35,755 bases of DNA from positions 1 to 35,755 of the forward strand of contig SIBF01000023.1 of the NCBI GenBank assembly GCA_009695275.1, in the 5' to 3' direction. The position numbers and the translations under genes were made by a program. The notes below the pieces were generated by a model. It was not told the origin of the DNA, did no database searches, and saw only the letters and a program-made list of their open reading frames with translations. Positions 16,901 through 26,400 of the stretch are shown here, in pieces; the stretch's first letter is position 1, and every line of letters starts with the position of its first letter. Origin of the DNA: Pedosphaera sp. (GTDB lineage Bacteria; Verrucomicrobiota; Verrucomicrobiia; Limisphaerales; F1-12-MAGs170).

Positions 16901-18346
16901 CTACACCACGATGTCGTTCACGACATGTCCGTGGACATCTGTGAGGCGGTAGCGGCGTCCCTGGAATTCGTAAGTGAGACGTTCGTGGTCGAAGCCCAGG
17001 CAATGGAGAATCGTCGCCTGCATGTCGTGGACGTGGACGGGGTTCTCCACGGTGTGAAAGCCCAGTTCGTCCGTGGCACCGTAGCTGAGTCCGCGCTTCA
17101 CGCCGCCGCCGGCCATCCACAGGGTGAACGCCTGCGGATGATGATCGCGACCCATCGAACGACCGAGGCTCGGGTTGGTCTCCACCATGGGCGTGCGTCC
17201 GAATTCACCGCCCCAGATGACGAGCGTGGAATCGAGCAGGCCGAGGCGCTTGAGATCCTTCACCAGCGCCGCGCTCGCCTGATCAGTGGTTTTGCAATTG
17301 CCGGTGTGATTGCCCACCACGTCGCTGTGAGCGTCCCATCCCTCGTGGTAAATGTTGATAAACCGCACTCCGCGCTCGACCATCCGGCGGGCCAGCAGAC
17401 AGGCGCGGGCAAATGAGGGTTTGTCCGGGTCGCAGCCGTAGAGTTCGAGTGTCTCCTTCTTCTCGCTCTTCAAGTCCATCAGCTCCGGTGCGCTGGTCTG
17501 GAGGCGAAAGGCCATTTCATAGGCGTTGATGCGCGTGGCAATCTCAGGATCACCCACTGCGCCGAGTTGCTGCTCGTTCATGGAGCGAACCAGGTCGAGC
17601 GTGTCGCGCTGGAGTCTGTCGTCCACGCCTTTCGGGCTGGCGACGTTCAGGATGGGATCGCCCTGGTTGCGCAGACGCACGCCGGTGAATGTTGTCGGGA
17701 TGAAGCCGCTCGACCAATTGGCCGCGCCGCCACTGATGCCTGAGCCGGTGCTCATCACCACATAGGCCGGCAGGTTCTTCGACTCCGAGCCAAGTCCGTA
17801 GGTCGCCCACGAGCCAATGCTGGGCCGTCCGGGTTGAGAGAAACCGGTGTTGAAGAAAATTTGCGCCGGCGCGTGGTTGAACTGATCCGTCTTCACCGAG
17901 CGAATCAGGCAAATCTCATCCGCGATGGAACCGATGTGCGGAAGGATCTCGCTCATTTCTGCACCGCTCTGGCCATACTTCTTGAATTTGAAACGGGGCG
18001 CCATGACTGCGGCATCCGATCGGATGAACGCGTAGCGCTGGCCTCCAATGACAGACGGTGGCAACGGTTTCCCTTCGAGCTTGAGCAACTCCGGTTTGTA
18101 ATCGAACAGATCGAGCTGCGAGGGCGCGCCTGCCATGAAAAGGTGAATGACCGCCCTGGCTTTCCCGGGAAAATGCGGCTGCTTCGGCACCATTAAATCG
18201 ACCGGCGCGGCCGCCCTCGAGACAAACGCATCCGTCAGCAACGACGCGAGGCCGACCTTGCCGAGCCCGATGCCGCACTCGCGCAGAAACCAGCGCCGGC
18301 TCAAGGGCAGCCCGCGCTCCGAGAAGTGATGTGACTGGCAGTTCAT
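16901..18346 (-). CDS. DUF1501 family exported protein (second copy)
   Basis: I chose ATG 18346, 4 bp after the PSD1 stop, giving 481 residues; the track start is a TTG ten codons upstream inside PSD1. The leader LSRRWFLRECGIGLGKVGLASLL is twin-arginine-like. Core motifs match DUF1501: ARAVIHLFMAGAPSQLDLFDYKPEL, the LVIWGGEFGRTPMVE metal-site-like motif, GRDHHPQAFTLWMAGGGVKRG and ATILHCLGFDHERLTYEFQGRRYRLTD. The GGEFGRTP and GRDHHPQ forms are the common ones, whereas the other copy in this window has CTEFGRMP and GRDHNPD, so the two belong to different subgroups. It is the second gene of the pair with the upstream PSD1 protein and is very likely co-transcribed and exported with it. Confidence 0.92.
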   Translation of the reverse strand: MNCQSHHFSERGLPLSRRWFLRECGIGLGKVGLASLLTDAFVSRAAAPVDLMVPKQPHFPGKARAVIHLFMAGAPSQLDLFDYKPELLKLEGKPLPPSVIGGQRYAFIRSDAAVMAPRFKFKKYGQSGAEMSEILPHIGSIADEICLIRSVKTDQFNHAPAQIFFNTGFSQPGRPSIGSWATYGLGSESKNLPAYVVMSTGSGISGGAANWSSGFIPTTFTGVRLRNQGDPILNVASPKGVDDRLQRDTLDLVRSMNEQQLGAVGDPEIATRINAYEMAFRLQTSAPELMDLKSEKKETLELYGCDPDKPSFARACLLARRMVERGVRFINIYHEGWDAHSDVVGNHTGNCKTTDQASAALVKDLKRLGLLDSTLVIWGGEFGRTPMVETNPSLGRSMGRDHHPQAFTLWMAGGGVKRGLSYGATDELGFHTVENPVHVHDMQATILHCLGFDHERLTYEFQGRRYRLTDVHGHVVNDIVV

Positions 18347-18350
18347 GGAG

Positions 18351-21300
18351 TCATTGCTTCGTGATTGTTTCGTCAAGATTCAAGATCGCGCGCGCCACGG
18401 TGGTCCACGCGGCGCGTTCCACCATGTCGCCCTTGCCGTCATCGGCAAGATCCGCAGCCTTCAACTCGCCGCTCTTCACTCGTTCGCGCTGGGCGTTGAG
18501 AAAAGCGACCAGCCTGGCCTTTTCGGCGGCGGCCGGCTCGCGCGTGAGTACGCGGCGGAAAACGAACTCAGCCTTCCGCTCATCGTCGCCGGATTGCTCA
18601 GCCGTGAGCGCGCCCAGTTTCTGGGCGGCTTCGACGAACGCGATGTCGTTGAGCAAGGTCAGCGACTGGAGCGGTGTGTTCGAGATTTCGCGTTTGGCCA
18701 GGCAAGTTTCGCCTGACGGCGCGTCAAACGTGTTGAACATCGCAAAGGGTGCGCTGCGTTTCTGGAACGTGTAAAGCGACCGGCGGTAGCGGTCTTCGCC
18801 CGGGCTTACCTCCCACTTGGCAGAGCCGTAGGCCACCTCAGTCACGCCATCTGGCTGCGGCGGTTTCACAGGTGGCCCGAACATTTTCGCCGACAGCGTG
18901 CTGCTCGAAGCCAGCGCGGAGTCACGAATGATTTCCGCGTCCAGCCGCACGCGGGGGCTGCGGGCCAGAAGGCGGTTCTGAGGATCGCGTGAGAGCAACT
19001 CCGGAGTGAACCGCGACTGCTGTCGATAAGTGGAGCTGGTGACAATGAGGCGATGCAGCTTCTTGAGCGACCAGCCTTGCTTGATGAATTCCACCGCCAG
19101 CCAGTCGAGCAGCTCAGGATGGCTTGGCAGCTCGCCTTGGAATCCAAAATCGTTCTGCGTTCCTACGATCCCGGTGCCGAAGAAGGCGGCCCATTGCCGG
19201 TTCACCACGACGCGCGCGGTCAGCGGATTCTCCGGGGAAACGAGCCATTTCGCGAGCGCGAGCCTGTCCCTTTTTGAATCCTCGGGCAGGCGTGGCAGGA
19301 ACTGGGGGACATCGGCCTCCACGCGGTCTGTCGGCTGGAGGAACTCGCCGCGATTATGGATGAATGTCGAGCGTGGCGCAGCGGTGGGACGCTCGCGCAT
19401 CACCAGTGTCGTGGTGTAAGCCGGCGGTTTGCGCAGGTCGCGAATCTCCTTCGACTGCTTCGCCAACTCCGGTGCGGTGAGCAGGAAGCTCTCGCGCAAC
19501 TCCGCGCGCTGTTCAGTCGTGAGCCCGGCATCTGGCACGAACAACAAGCGCTCGACCGATTCCGAGAGTTTTCCCGCCTCGGCACCGCGTGCAGCGGTTG
19601 TGACCGAGATGCGGAATCGCCCCAGCGAGCAGGCGTAGTGACGCCCAAACAGCATCTTCACGTCGAGACGGCTGGCTTCGACGGGTTCGTCTGGAACGAA
19701 CACGGCGTGGTGCGTCTCACCGGGCCGGTCCGCGCAGCTCCATCCGGTTTGCGGATCGCCGTCGGTTGCGGCCCTGGCGCTGGCACCGCTGCCGAAATTA
19801 TTTTTCGCGTAACTCTCCGTGGCTTTCACGAATTTCACGCGCCGGCCATCCGCAGCCACTTGAAATTCACCCAGGAAAAAATCGCCCTTGGGCCCTTCGT
19901 AATATGCCAGGCCGGGACCATGCGCCGGCAGGCTGTCATCGGGCAGCGCTTCCAGGCGGATGGCGGTGACGCGGCCCGGCAGATTAGTGAAGGTGAGATC
20001 GTAAACGTCGCTCTTGCTGATGTCGCCACTGGCCAGCACGGAATTGTCCGGCTGCACGGTGAGCAACGGCAGGTTCGATTTCGGCCCGGTGGGTCGTAGG
20101 ACAGTCCATGTGACAGCGCGTTTCCGCTCACGCTCCAACCATTGCGTGAACGCGGCCTCCAAGGCCTCCTGTCTGCGCACAAGTTCCGGCCGCGTGTCAC
20201 TCTCCGGTGCCCCGACGCTGATCGCGAGACGCCCGATGGTGTGATTTCCTCCGTGTTGCTGCTGCAAACGCACGGTGATTCTTGTGCCGGAATCCAGCAC
20301 CATGGTTTTTTCGAACTGGAACGTGGCCGAGTGATTCGCGTTCAAGGTTTTTCCAGCCTCATGGATTGCCCAGCCTGTCTCCAATTTACCGTCAAATGCG
20401 TTGCCGACTGGAAACTCGTTTTGTTCCGCGGTGGCCTTAGCGCTGCGAATCTTTACCGGCTCCGTCGCGGCTGAACCGTTGAGCGGCGTCCGACTTACGG
20501 TGATTTCCGAGAGGACAAAATTTCCGTGCGGCGTGCGACCCGGACCTTTGTTCGGCAGAGAATCGTGAGTCAACGCCTCGAGGCGGAGCTGCGTGACGTT
20601 GGTCAGCTTCGTGATAAAACTAACCGTCACATCGCTGCGGTCCAATCCCGGAGCGGTGAAGAGCACCGAGCCATCCTCCAACAACCTGGCGTCATCCCCC
20701 TGCTCCAAGCTCTCGATCTTTGGCGTTACTTTTTCCCAGTGGAAGGGCTCCAGCTCGACCGGCCAACTCGTGGAAAGCTCTGCGAGAAGTTTCGTCGCGC
20801 GCCCCTCGCGGCCGCGTTGCTGTTCCCCGGCGTCTTCGGCCGGAAGATCAAGGTCCGGCTCCTCGGCGTTATTTAGGAATGCCATCAGTTGGTAGTAATC
20901 CTTGTGCAAAATGGGATCGTATTTATGCGTGTGGCACTGCGCGCAGCCGACGGTCAGGCCGAGCCACGCCGTGCCGGTGGTGTTGACGCGGTCCACCACG
21001 GCGTGAAAACGAAACTCCAACGGATCGATACCCCCCTCCTCGTTGAGCATCGTATTCCGATGAAACCCCGTGGCGACGAGCTGATCGCGCGTGGGGTTCG
21101 GCAACAAATCGCCCGCGATCTGCTCGACGGTGAACTGGTCGAACGGCATGTCGGCATTCAAGGCGCGTATGACCCAGTCGCGATACGGCCAGATGCTGCG
21201 GTTGCGATCCTTCTCGTAGCCGTTGCTGTCAGCATAGCGGGCGAGGTCGAGCCACTTGCGCGCCCAGCGCTCGCCGTAACGGGGCGACGCCAGCAGCTTT

Positions 21301-21947
21301 GCCACGAGCCGTTCGCAGGCGTCAGGCCGCGCATCTTGCGCGAACGCGTCCGCTTCCTCCGGCGTGGCAGGCAGGCCGATCAGGTCGAGATGCAGCCGGC
21401 GGGCCAGGGTGAGCTTGCTGGCTTCGGGGGAGGGCTTTAATCCTTCCTTCTGGAGACGCGCAGCGATGAAGGCGTCGATGGAATTGCGCACTTCGAATCC
21501 CGGATTCTGCACGTCGGGCGGCGACACGGCCTTTGGTGCCACGAATGACCAGTGCGGCCGATAATCCGCACCATCTGCGATCCAGCGCTTGAGAATGTCC
21601 TTCTGTTGAGGGTTGAGCGGATGCTTCACCTTCGCGGGCGGCATCAGGTCATCTTCGTCCGTCGTGAAGATGCGGGCGATAACTTCGCTCTTCTCCGGTT
21701 GACCCGGCACGATGGCTGGCCCGCCTGATTTGCCCGACTTGAGCGCGGCATCCCGCATGTCCAGGCGCACGCCGCCCTTGCGCGTGTCATCGTCGGGGCC
21801 GTGGCACTTGAAACAATGGGAGGAAAGGATGGGGCGCACTTCGCGCAAGAAGTCCGGCGACTCCGCCGCCATGCTGGTGCCGACCCAAAGCGCGCCGGCC
21901 AGGACGACTGCGGTTCTCAGTGACATCGCATTCATGGCTTGGTGCAT
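18351..21947 (-). CDS. PSD1-type protein: planctomycete cytochrome c (PSCyt1) + DUF1549 + DUF1553
   Basis: The 1198-residue protein starts with a signal peptide (TAVVLAGALWVGTSMAAES). A c-type heme motif CFKCH follows at 45-49 within PSCyt1. DUF1549 is at about 155-375 (NSIDAFIAARLQKEGLKPSPEA, DLIGLPATPEEADAF, RYGERWARKWLDLARYADSNGYEKD, plus a second CAQCHTHKYDP motif). Two beta-rich insertions at about 430-590 and 640-790 look like discoidin-type carbohydrate-binding modules. DUF1553 runs from about 880 to 1180 (NPLTARVVVNRQWAAFFGTGIV, SHPELLDWLAVEFIKQGWSLKKLHRLIV). It is exported and probably heme-bearing, so a redox role at the cell surface or periplasm is likely. It is the first gene of the pair with DUF1501 and diverges from the glycosidase gene. 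Confidence 0.93.
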   Translation of the reverse strand: MHQAMNAMSLRTAVVLAGALWVGTSMAAESPDFLREVRPILSSHCFKCHGPDDDTRKGGVRLDMRDAALKSGKSGGPAIVPGQPEKSEVIARIFTTDEDDLMPPAKVKHPLNPQQKDILKRWIADGADYRPHWSFVAPKAVSPPDVQNPGFEVRNSIDAFIAARLQKEGLKPSPEASKLTLARRLHLDLIGLPATPEEADAFAQDARPDACERLVAKLLASPRYGERWARKWLDLARYADSNGYEKDRNRSIWPYRDWVIRALNADMPFDQFTVEQIAGDLLPNPTRDQLVATGFHRNTMLNEEGGIDPLEFRFHAVVDRVNTTGTAWLGLTVGCAQCHTHKYDPILHKDYYQLMAFLNNAEEPDLDLPAEDAGEQQRGREGRATKLLAELSTSWPVELEPFHWEKVTPKIESLEQGDDARLLEDGSVLFTAPGLDRSDVTVSFITKLTNVTQLRLEALTHDSLPNKGPGRTPHGNFVLSEITVSRTPLNGSAATEPVKIRSAKATAEQNEFPVGNAFDGKLETGWAIHEAGKTLNANHSATFQFEKTMVLDSGTRITVRLQQQHGGNHTIGRLAISVGAPESDTRPELVRRQEALEAAFTQWLERERKRAVTWTVLRPTGPKSNLPLLTVQPDNSVLASGDISKSDVYDLTFTNLPGRVTAIRLEALPDDSLPAHGPGLAYYEGPKGDFFLGEFQVAADGRRVKFVKATESYAKNNFGSGASARAATDGDPQTGWSCADRPGETHHAVFVPDEPVEASRLDVKMLFGRHYACSLGRFRISVTTAARGAEAGKLSESVERLLFVPDAGLTTEQRAELRESFLLTAPELAKQSKEIRDLRKPPAYTTTLVMRERPTAAPRSTFIHNRGEFLQPTDRVEADVPQFLPRLPEDSKRDRLALAKWLVSPENPLTARVVVNRQWAAFFGTGIVGTQNDFGFQGELPSHPELLDWLAVEFIKQGWSLKKLHRLIVTSSTYRQQSRFTPELLSRDPQNRLLARSPRVRLDAEIIRDSALASSSTLSAKMFGPPVKPPQPDGVTEVAYGSAKWEVSPGEDRYRRSLYTFQKRSAPFAMFNTFDAPSGETCLAKREISNTPLQSLTLLNDIAFVEAAQKLGALTAEQSGDDERKAEFVFRRVLTREPAAAEKARLVAFLNAQRERVKSGELKAADLADDGKGDMVERAAWTTVARAILNLDETITKQ

Positions 21948-22131
21948 ATTATTATCATCGCTCGATCCAGTCGCCAGAAATTACGAAGCAAACCTTTGCA
22001 TTATTCAGCCTTTGCCAAACCACATCCGACCGGCGGCCCATTATCTCCAACAAGGTTCTTCCCAGAAAGTGAAGCCAGTCGAGTGAAGATGAATTATTAG
22101 CGGGTGCTTCCGGTCGAACTGCGGTTTGCCA

Positions 22132-24297
22132 ATGAACCCTCTGAACATACTTCTCCCGCTTCTCGCGCTTTTTGTTTCCTCATCCGTTATTCGAGCGAAT
22201 CCGCAGGGCGACTGGCTGATCAATCCGGCACCATTCAAGGCGAAAGTTTCCGTGAGCAAGGATGGCCGCGAAGTGGAGCTGAACAACGGGCTGCTTCGCC
22301 GCGTGATCCGGCTCCAGCCAGACGCGGCGACGGTGGCGCTGGTTAATCTGACAACCGGCGAATCGCTGCTGCGCGGTGTGAAACCGGAAGCCGTCGTCGA
22401 GATCGATGGCCGGCGATTTGACATCGGTGGACTCAAGGGACAGCCGAACTACGCTTTCCTCCGTCCGGAGTGGGTGGAGCAATTGCGCACTGACCCGACA
22501 GCGTTTCGTTTCGTCGGCTATGAGATTGGGAAGCCGAAGGAGCGCATGACGTGGAAGCGCACACGGCATCACGCCCCGGATGTGACGTGGCCACCGGCAG
22601 GCGCGACGTTGCGGCTTGATTTTGCACCGCCTACGCCGACGAACGGTCCGGCAGGTCTTCCCATCCGTGTGTCCGTCCATTACGAACTCTACGACGGCCT
22701 TCCGTGCTACAGCAAATGGATCACGGTTTCGAACGGCACGGACAAGGTCGTTCGCGTGGATCGCTTCTCCAGCGAGGTGCTGGCGGTGGTCGAGCGCGCC
22801 TCGGAGGTGGACGAATTAACGGAGGGCCTTACGCCGCCCAACATCCATGTCGAAACCGACATGGCCTTCGGTGGAATGGTTGCGTCCGGTGCGAATCGTC
22901 GATCCTTCCGCTGGCTGGCCGATCCAGATTTCCACACACAGGTGAACTACGAGAAGCGGACACCGTGTCTGCTGGACATCGGTCCCGACCTCGGCCCGGC
23001 GCAGGAGCTTTTGCCTGGCGGAGTGTTCGAGTCGTTTCGCGCCTGGGTGCTGCCGTTCGAAAACACCGACCGCGAACGCTGCGGCCTGACCATTCGCCGG
23101 TTGTATCGCATCATCGCGCCGTGGACGACGGAGAATCCGATCATGATGCACCTCGTCTCTTCCAGGGGGGAGGCGGTCACTAACGCCATCGATCAGTGCG
23201 CAGCCGTCGGCTTCGAGATGTTGATCCTCAGCTTCGGCAGCGGGTTCGACATGGAGAACGAGAAACCGGCCACCCTGGAACGCGCAAAGAACTTCGCCTC
23301 TTACGCCCGCAGCAAAGGTATCGAGATCGGCAGTTACTCCCTGCTGGCGTCACGTAGCATTGGCAGCGGAAATGATGTCGTCATGCCGCCGGGGCAAAAG
23401 CCGGCGTTCGGTAATTCACCCTGCCTGGAAAGCCGGTGGGGAACGAATTACTTCCGTCGTCTCTATGAATTTCATCGCGAGAGCGGCTTCACGCTTCTGG
23501 AACACGACGGCTCGTATCCCGGAGATGTCTGCACCAGCGACCAGCATCCCGGACATCGCGGGCTGGAGGATTCGCGCTGGAACCAGTGGCGCGAGATCTC
23601 CGACTTCTACAAATGGTGCCGGTCCCAGGGCTTTTACCTCAATGTGCCGGATCACTATTTTCTTTCCGGCTCCACGAAGTCCGGCATGGGTTATCGCGAA
23701 GTGAACTGGTCGCTTCCGCGTGAACAGCAGGTCATTCACACAAGGCAGAATATTTACGACGGAACATGGCAGAAGACTCCGAGCATGGGCTGGATGTTCG
23801 TCCCACTGACCGAGTATCAGGGAGGTGGCGCGGCGGCGACCATCGAGCCACTCGACCAACACCTTGACCACTACGAGCGGATGATTGAGAGCAATCTCGC
23901 GCTGGGCGTGCAGGCCTGTTATCGGGGTCCGCGTCTCTTCGACACCGGGCGCACCAGGATGACGGTCAAAGCGAAGGTAGATTGGTTCAAAGCCCACCGC
24001 GACATCCTGGAGAGCGACCTCATCCACGGCCGCCGGGCTGACGCGCGAGAACTCGACTGGATGCTGCACGTGAATCCAAACCTGAAGGAGAAGGGCTTGC
24101 TCGTGGTGTTCAATCCGCTGAACGAACCGGTGACAAAGAACCTCCGGGTCAATCTCTACTACACGGGCCTGACCGACTCGGCGCGCATTCGCGAGAAGGG
24201 CGGTTCAGCCAAACGCTTCAAACTGAGCCGCGATTATTCGTTGGAACTTCCGGTGCGGGTTTCCGCGCAAGGAATGAACTGGTTCACAGTTGAATAG
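22132..24297 (+). CDS. Secreted GH36-like glycoside hydrolase (alpha-galactosidase-like)
   Basis: I chose ATG 22132, which opens a signal peptide (MNPLNILLPLLALFVSSSVIRA); the track start at 22126 is a TTG two codons upstream. The product has 721 residues. The N-terminal third is beta-rich (EVELNNGLLRRVIRLQPDAATVALVNLTTGESLL), like the beta-sandwich of GH36/GH31 relatives. A TIM-barrel-like region follows (about 330-600) with GFEMLILSFGSGFDME and FTLLEHDGSYPGD, where Asp459 sits at the position expected for the nucleophile of GH27/GH36-type enzymes. The C-terminus is a beta domain (LLVVFNPLNEPVTKNLRVNLYYTGL). Substrate is not readable from sequence; alpha-galactosides are a guess. It diverges from PSD1 across about 180 bp, so both may share a polysaccharide-use context. 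Confidence 0.7.
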   Translation: MNPLNILLPLLALFVSSSVIRANPQGDWLINPAPFKAKVSVSKDGREVELNNGLLRRVIRLQPDAATVALVNLTTGESLLRGVKPEAVVEIDGRRFDIGGLKGQPNYAFLRPEWVEQLRTDPTAFRFVGYEIGKPKERMTWKRTRHHAPDVTWPPAGATLRLDFAPPTPTNGPAGLPIRVSVHYELYDGLPCYSKWITVSNGTDKVVRVDRFSSEVLAVVERASEVDELTEGLTPPNIHVETDMAFGGMVASGANRRSFRWLADPDFHTQVNYEKRTPCLLDIGPDLGPAQELLPGGVFESFRAWVLPFENTDRERCGLTIRRLYRIIAPWTTENPIMMHLVSSRGEAVTNAIDQCAAVGFEMLILSFGSGFDMENEKPATLERAKNFASYARSKGIEIGSYSLLASRSIGSGNDVVMPPGQKPAFGNSPCLESRWGTNYFRRLYEFHRESGFTLLEHDGSYPGDVCTSDQHPGHRGLEDSRWNQWREISDFYKWCRSQGFYLNVPDHYFLSGSTKSGMGYREVNWSLPREQQVIHTRQNIYDGTWQKTPSMGWMFVPLTEYQGGGAAATIEPLDQHLDHYERMIESNLALGVQACYRGPRLFDTGRTRMTVKAKVDWFKAHRDILESDLIHGRRADARELDWMLHVNPNLKEKGLLVVFNPLNEPVTKNLRVNLYYTGLTDSARIREKGGSAKRFKLSRDYSLELPVRVSAQGMNWFTVE

Positions 24298-24437
24298 TCA
24301 ATGGGACCCACCGGTGGTTGATCAAGATCACACTTGTATCCGTTCTGGACAATATTGGGCGATTCTTTCCTTGGAAGCCTCATCACTTGCTCTTGCGAAG
24401 CTGAGTTATGTTCGTTGGACAACTCCTCAATAAGCGA

Positions 24438-24466
24438 TTGACACCTCGCAGTCGCAAAACTAGCTT
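24438..24466 (+). promoter_or_regulatory. Candidate sigma-70 promoter upstream of the Ala/Pro-rich protein gene
   Basis: A perfect TTGACA (24438-24443) is followed by a 17-bp spacer and TAGCTT (24461-24466), a weak TAnnnT -10. It would start transcription about 10 nt upstream of ATG 24484, giving a very short leader without a visible Shine-Dalgarno. The intergenic region 24298-24483 also holds the 10-bp palindrome CCACCGGTGG just after the glycosidase stop. Not tested against other promoters of this genome. Confidence 0.4.
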
Positions 24467-24483
24467 CGCCACACATAACACGT

Positions 24484-24858
24484 ATGTCCGAAGAGAATCC
24501 AAATCCGCCCGCTGGTGCCGCCGCTCCAAAGCCTGCCGAAGCCTCCAAGGTGCAGCCTAAAAAGGAAACCGTTCGAATCAATTTGCCGCCGAAACCCACC
24601 GCCTCCCCGACGATCAAGATTCCCGCGCCTGCCGCTATGGCCGCAGCCGCAGCCGCGCCCGCTGCCCCTGCATCTGGTCACGCGGCTTCTGCCGCGCCAA
24701 AGGCCGCAGCTGCGGCTCCCGCTGCTCCTTCCCGACCGATGCCTCGTTCTGCCCCGACTGGCGCTCGTGTTAGCGCGCTCGATACCGTCCTGGCTCTCGT
24801 GGCAGCGGTGGTTGGTATCGCCGCAGTGGTTCGGCTGTTTCTCCTGACGCAGTCCTGA
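24484..24858 (+). CDS. Ala/Pro-rich protein with C-terminal membrane anchor
   Basis: The 124-residue protein has a polar Pro/Ala/Lys-rich body (NPNPPAGAAAPKPAEASKV, then long Ala/Pro runs) and a single hydrophobic segment near the C-terminus (ALDTVLALVAAVVGIAAVVRLFLL). The body is presumably disordered, with the tail in the membrane. I recognise no domain. It sits 60 bp upstream of trxA on the same strand and may share its transcript. The consistent frame and GC-rich third positions support it being real. Function unknown. Confidence 0.7.
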   Translation: MSEENPNPPAGAAAPKPAEASKVQPKKETVRINLPPKPTASPTIKIPAPAAMAAAAAAPAAPASGHAASAAPKAAAAAPAAPSRPMPRSAPTGARVSALDTVLALVAAVVGIAAVVRLFLLTQS

Positions 24859-24918
24859 GCACGATAGTTCAGGCTGATTGTCTTTGATTCAAAAAAATTT
24901 CATTTGAAAGGATTTTTC

Positions 24919-25251
24919 ATGTCTTCACCTAACATTGTCACTTTGACCGAAGGCAACTTCGGCGCGGAGGTCGCGAGTTCCCAAGTTCCTGTCCTGGTGG
25001 ATTTCTGGGCTGAGTGGTGCGGCCCTTGCAAGATGATCGCGCCCGTGCTCGATGAACTGGCGTCGGAGTTCGATTCCAAGGTTAAAATAGGAAAAGTGAA
25101 CATCGACGAACATCAAGGACTCGCCGCAAAGTATGGCGTTCGTGCCATTCCGACCCTGCTGATATTCAAAGGTGGCGAAGTCATTGACCAGGTCGTGGGG
25201 ATGAAGAGCAAGCGCGACCTGAAGTCCATGCTGGACAAAGCGGTCGGCTGA
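24919..25251 (+). CDS. trxA: Thioredoxin
   Basis: I chose ATG 24919, preceded by AAAGGA at a suitable distance; the track start is a TTG five codons upstream. The 110-residue product has the classic thioredoxin fold with the active site FWAEWCGPCKMIAP (WCGPC), the cis-proline segment VRAIPTLLIFKGGE and the C-terminal helix. It is a cytoplasmic disulfide reductase that accepts electrons from thioredoxin reductase and supplies, for example, ribonucleotide reductase. Length and motifs fit TrxA. The GspF-like gene follows 21 bp downstream on the same strand. Confidence 0.97.
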   Translation: MSSPNIVTLTEGNFGAEVASSQVPVLVDFWAEWCGPCKMIAPVLDELASEFDSKVKIGKVNIDEHQGLAAKYGVRAIPTLLIFKGGEVIDQVVGMKSKRDLKSMLDKAVG

Positions 25252-25272
25252 TCCGCGTGGGGCGGATGAGAC

Positions 25273-26277
25273 ATGGCGCTCATCGTCACGCCCGGCCAGT
25301 TAAGCCGGCGCTCTGGGTTGTATCACCAACTCGGTTCGACACTTGCCGCCGGACTCCCGATGCTTCAAGCGTTGGAGATGCTTTCTCAGACGACGCATTC
25401 GCGATCGGTCCGTCCTCAGCTCCTTCAGATTCTCTCACGCATTCAAGCAGGCTCCACTTTTTACGAAGCTGCGGCATCGACCGGCAAATGGCTCCCTGAG
25501 TTCGATCTCGCTCTCCTGTCCGCTGGAGAAAAAAGCGGGCGGCTGGACGGCTGTCTGCGGCTCTTGTCGGAGTATTATGAGGAACGCGCGAGGTTGGCGC
25601 GGGTGGTCATCTCGAATCTGGGATATCCCGTTTTCGTGTTTCACTTCGCCGTCATTGTCTTCCCTCCCGTGATGCTGAAATTGCTGATTTTTGACGGAAA
25701 GGTCTTCCCTTTTCTGACGTCAAAGCTTGCGACACTGCTGCCGATCTACGCGGTGGTGTTCGCACTTGTTTACGCGACGCAGGGCCGCCACGGCGAACGC
25801 TGGCGGGCTAGGATTGAATGGTTGCTGGGGATGGTTCCAATCCTCGGAAGCGCCCGGAGGAATCTCGCACTGGCGCGGCTTTCTGTTGCGCTCGAAGGAT
25901 TGATCAGCGCCGGGGTGTCCATCATCGAAGCTTGGGATCTTGCGGCAGCATCGAGCGGCTCGCCGGCCCTGTTGCGAACCGTCGCAAGCTGGAAGGCCCA
26001 TGTGATCATGGGGATGACACCTGCCGAAGCGGTGCGTCGGAGCGGCGTTTTCCCTGACATGTTTACGGGCCTGTATTCGAGCGGCGAAGTCAGCGGCAAA
26101 CTCGAGGAATCCCTCGGAAGGCTCTATAAACATTTTCGCGATGAAGGTTCGCGCCAGCTTCAAGTTGTCGCGCAATGGACGCCAAGAATCGTTTATTTGA
26201 GTATCATGCTCGCGATCGCCTACCAGGTGCTGTCCTTTTACTCGAACTACTACGGCGAGATGATGAAGAACTTTTGA
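25273..26277 (+). CDS. Stand-alone GspF/PilC-like inner-membrane protein (T2SSF domain)
   Basis: The 334-residue protein has two T2SSF-type domains. The first (about 10-115: YHQLGSTLAAGLPMLQALEML, FDLALLSAGEKSGRLDGCLRLLSEYYEERARL) is followed by membrane segments VISNLGYPVFVFHFAVIVFPPVMLKLLIF and LLPIYAVVFALVYA. The second (about 190-300: LARLSVALEGLISAGVSIIEAWDLAAASSG, FTGLYSSGEVSGKLEESLGRLYKHFRDE) precedes a final membrane segment VYLSIMLAIAYQVLSFY. This is the GspF/PilC family, the inner-membrane platform of type II secretion and type IV pili. At 334 residues it is shorter than typical GspF (about 400). No other secretion or pilus gene is in the window, so its partners are elsewhere, or it has another role. 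Confidence 0.82.
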   Translation: MALIVTPGQLSRRSGLYHQLGSTLAAGLPMLQALEMLSQTTHSRSVRPQLLQILSRIQAGSTFYEAAASTGKWLPEFDLALLSAGEKSGRLDGCLRLLSEYYEERARLARVVISNLGYPVFVFHFAVIVFPPVMLKLLIFDGKVFPFLTSKLATLLPIYAVVFALVYATQGRHGERWRARIEWLLGMVPILGSARRNLALARLSVALEGLISAGVSIIEAWDLAAASSGSPALLRTVASWKAHVIMGMTPAEAVRRSGVFPDMFTGLYSSGEVSGKLEESLGRLYKHFRDEGSRQLQVVAQWTPRIVYLSIMLAIAYQVLSFYSNYYGEMMKNF

Positions 26278-26400
26278 AGCGGACTCGGTGACGAAGGGTT
26301 CTCATCTGGTGTTCGTTTGGTGACGGTTGGAGGGATTGGCGAGCCCAGTGGAATTGCAGCCATTGTGTTTTGAACGGGTGGATTCCAACTTTAAACAATT

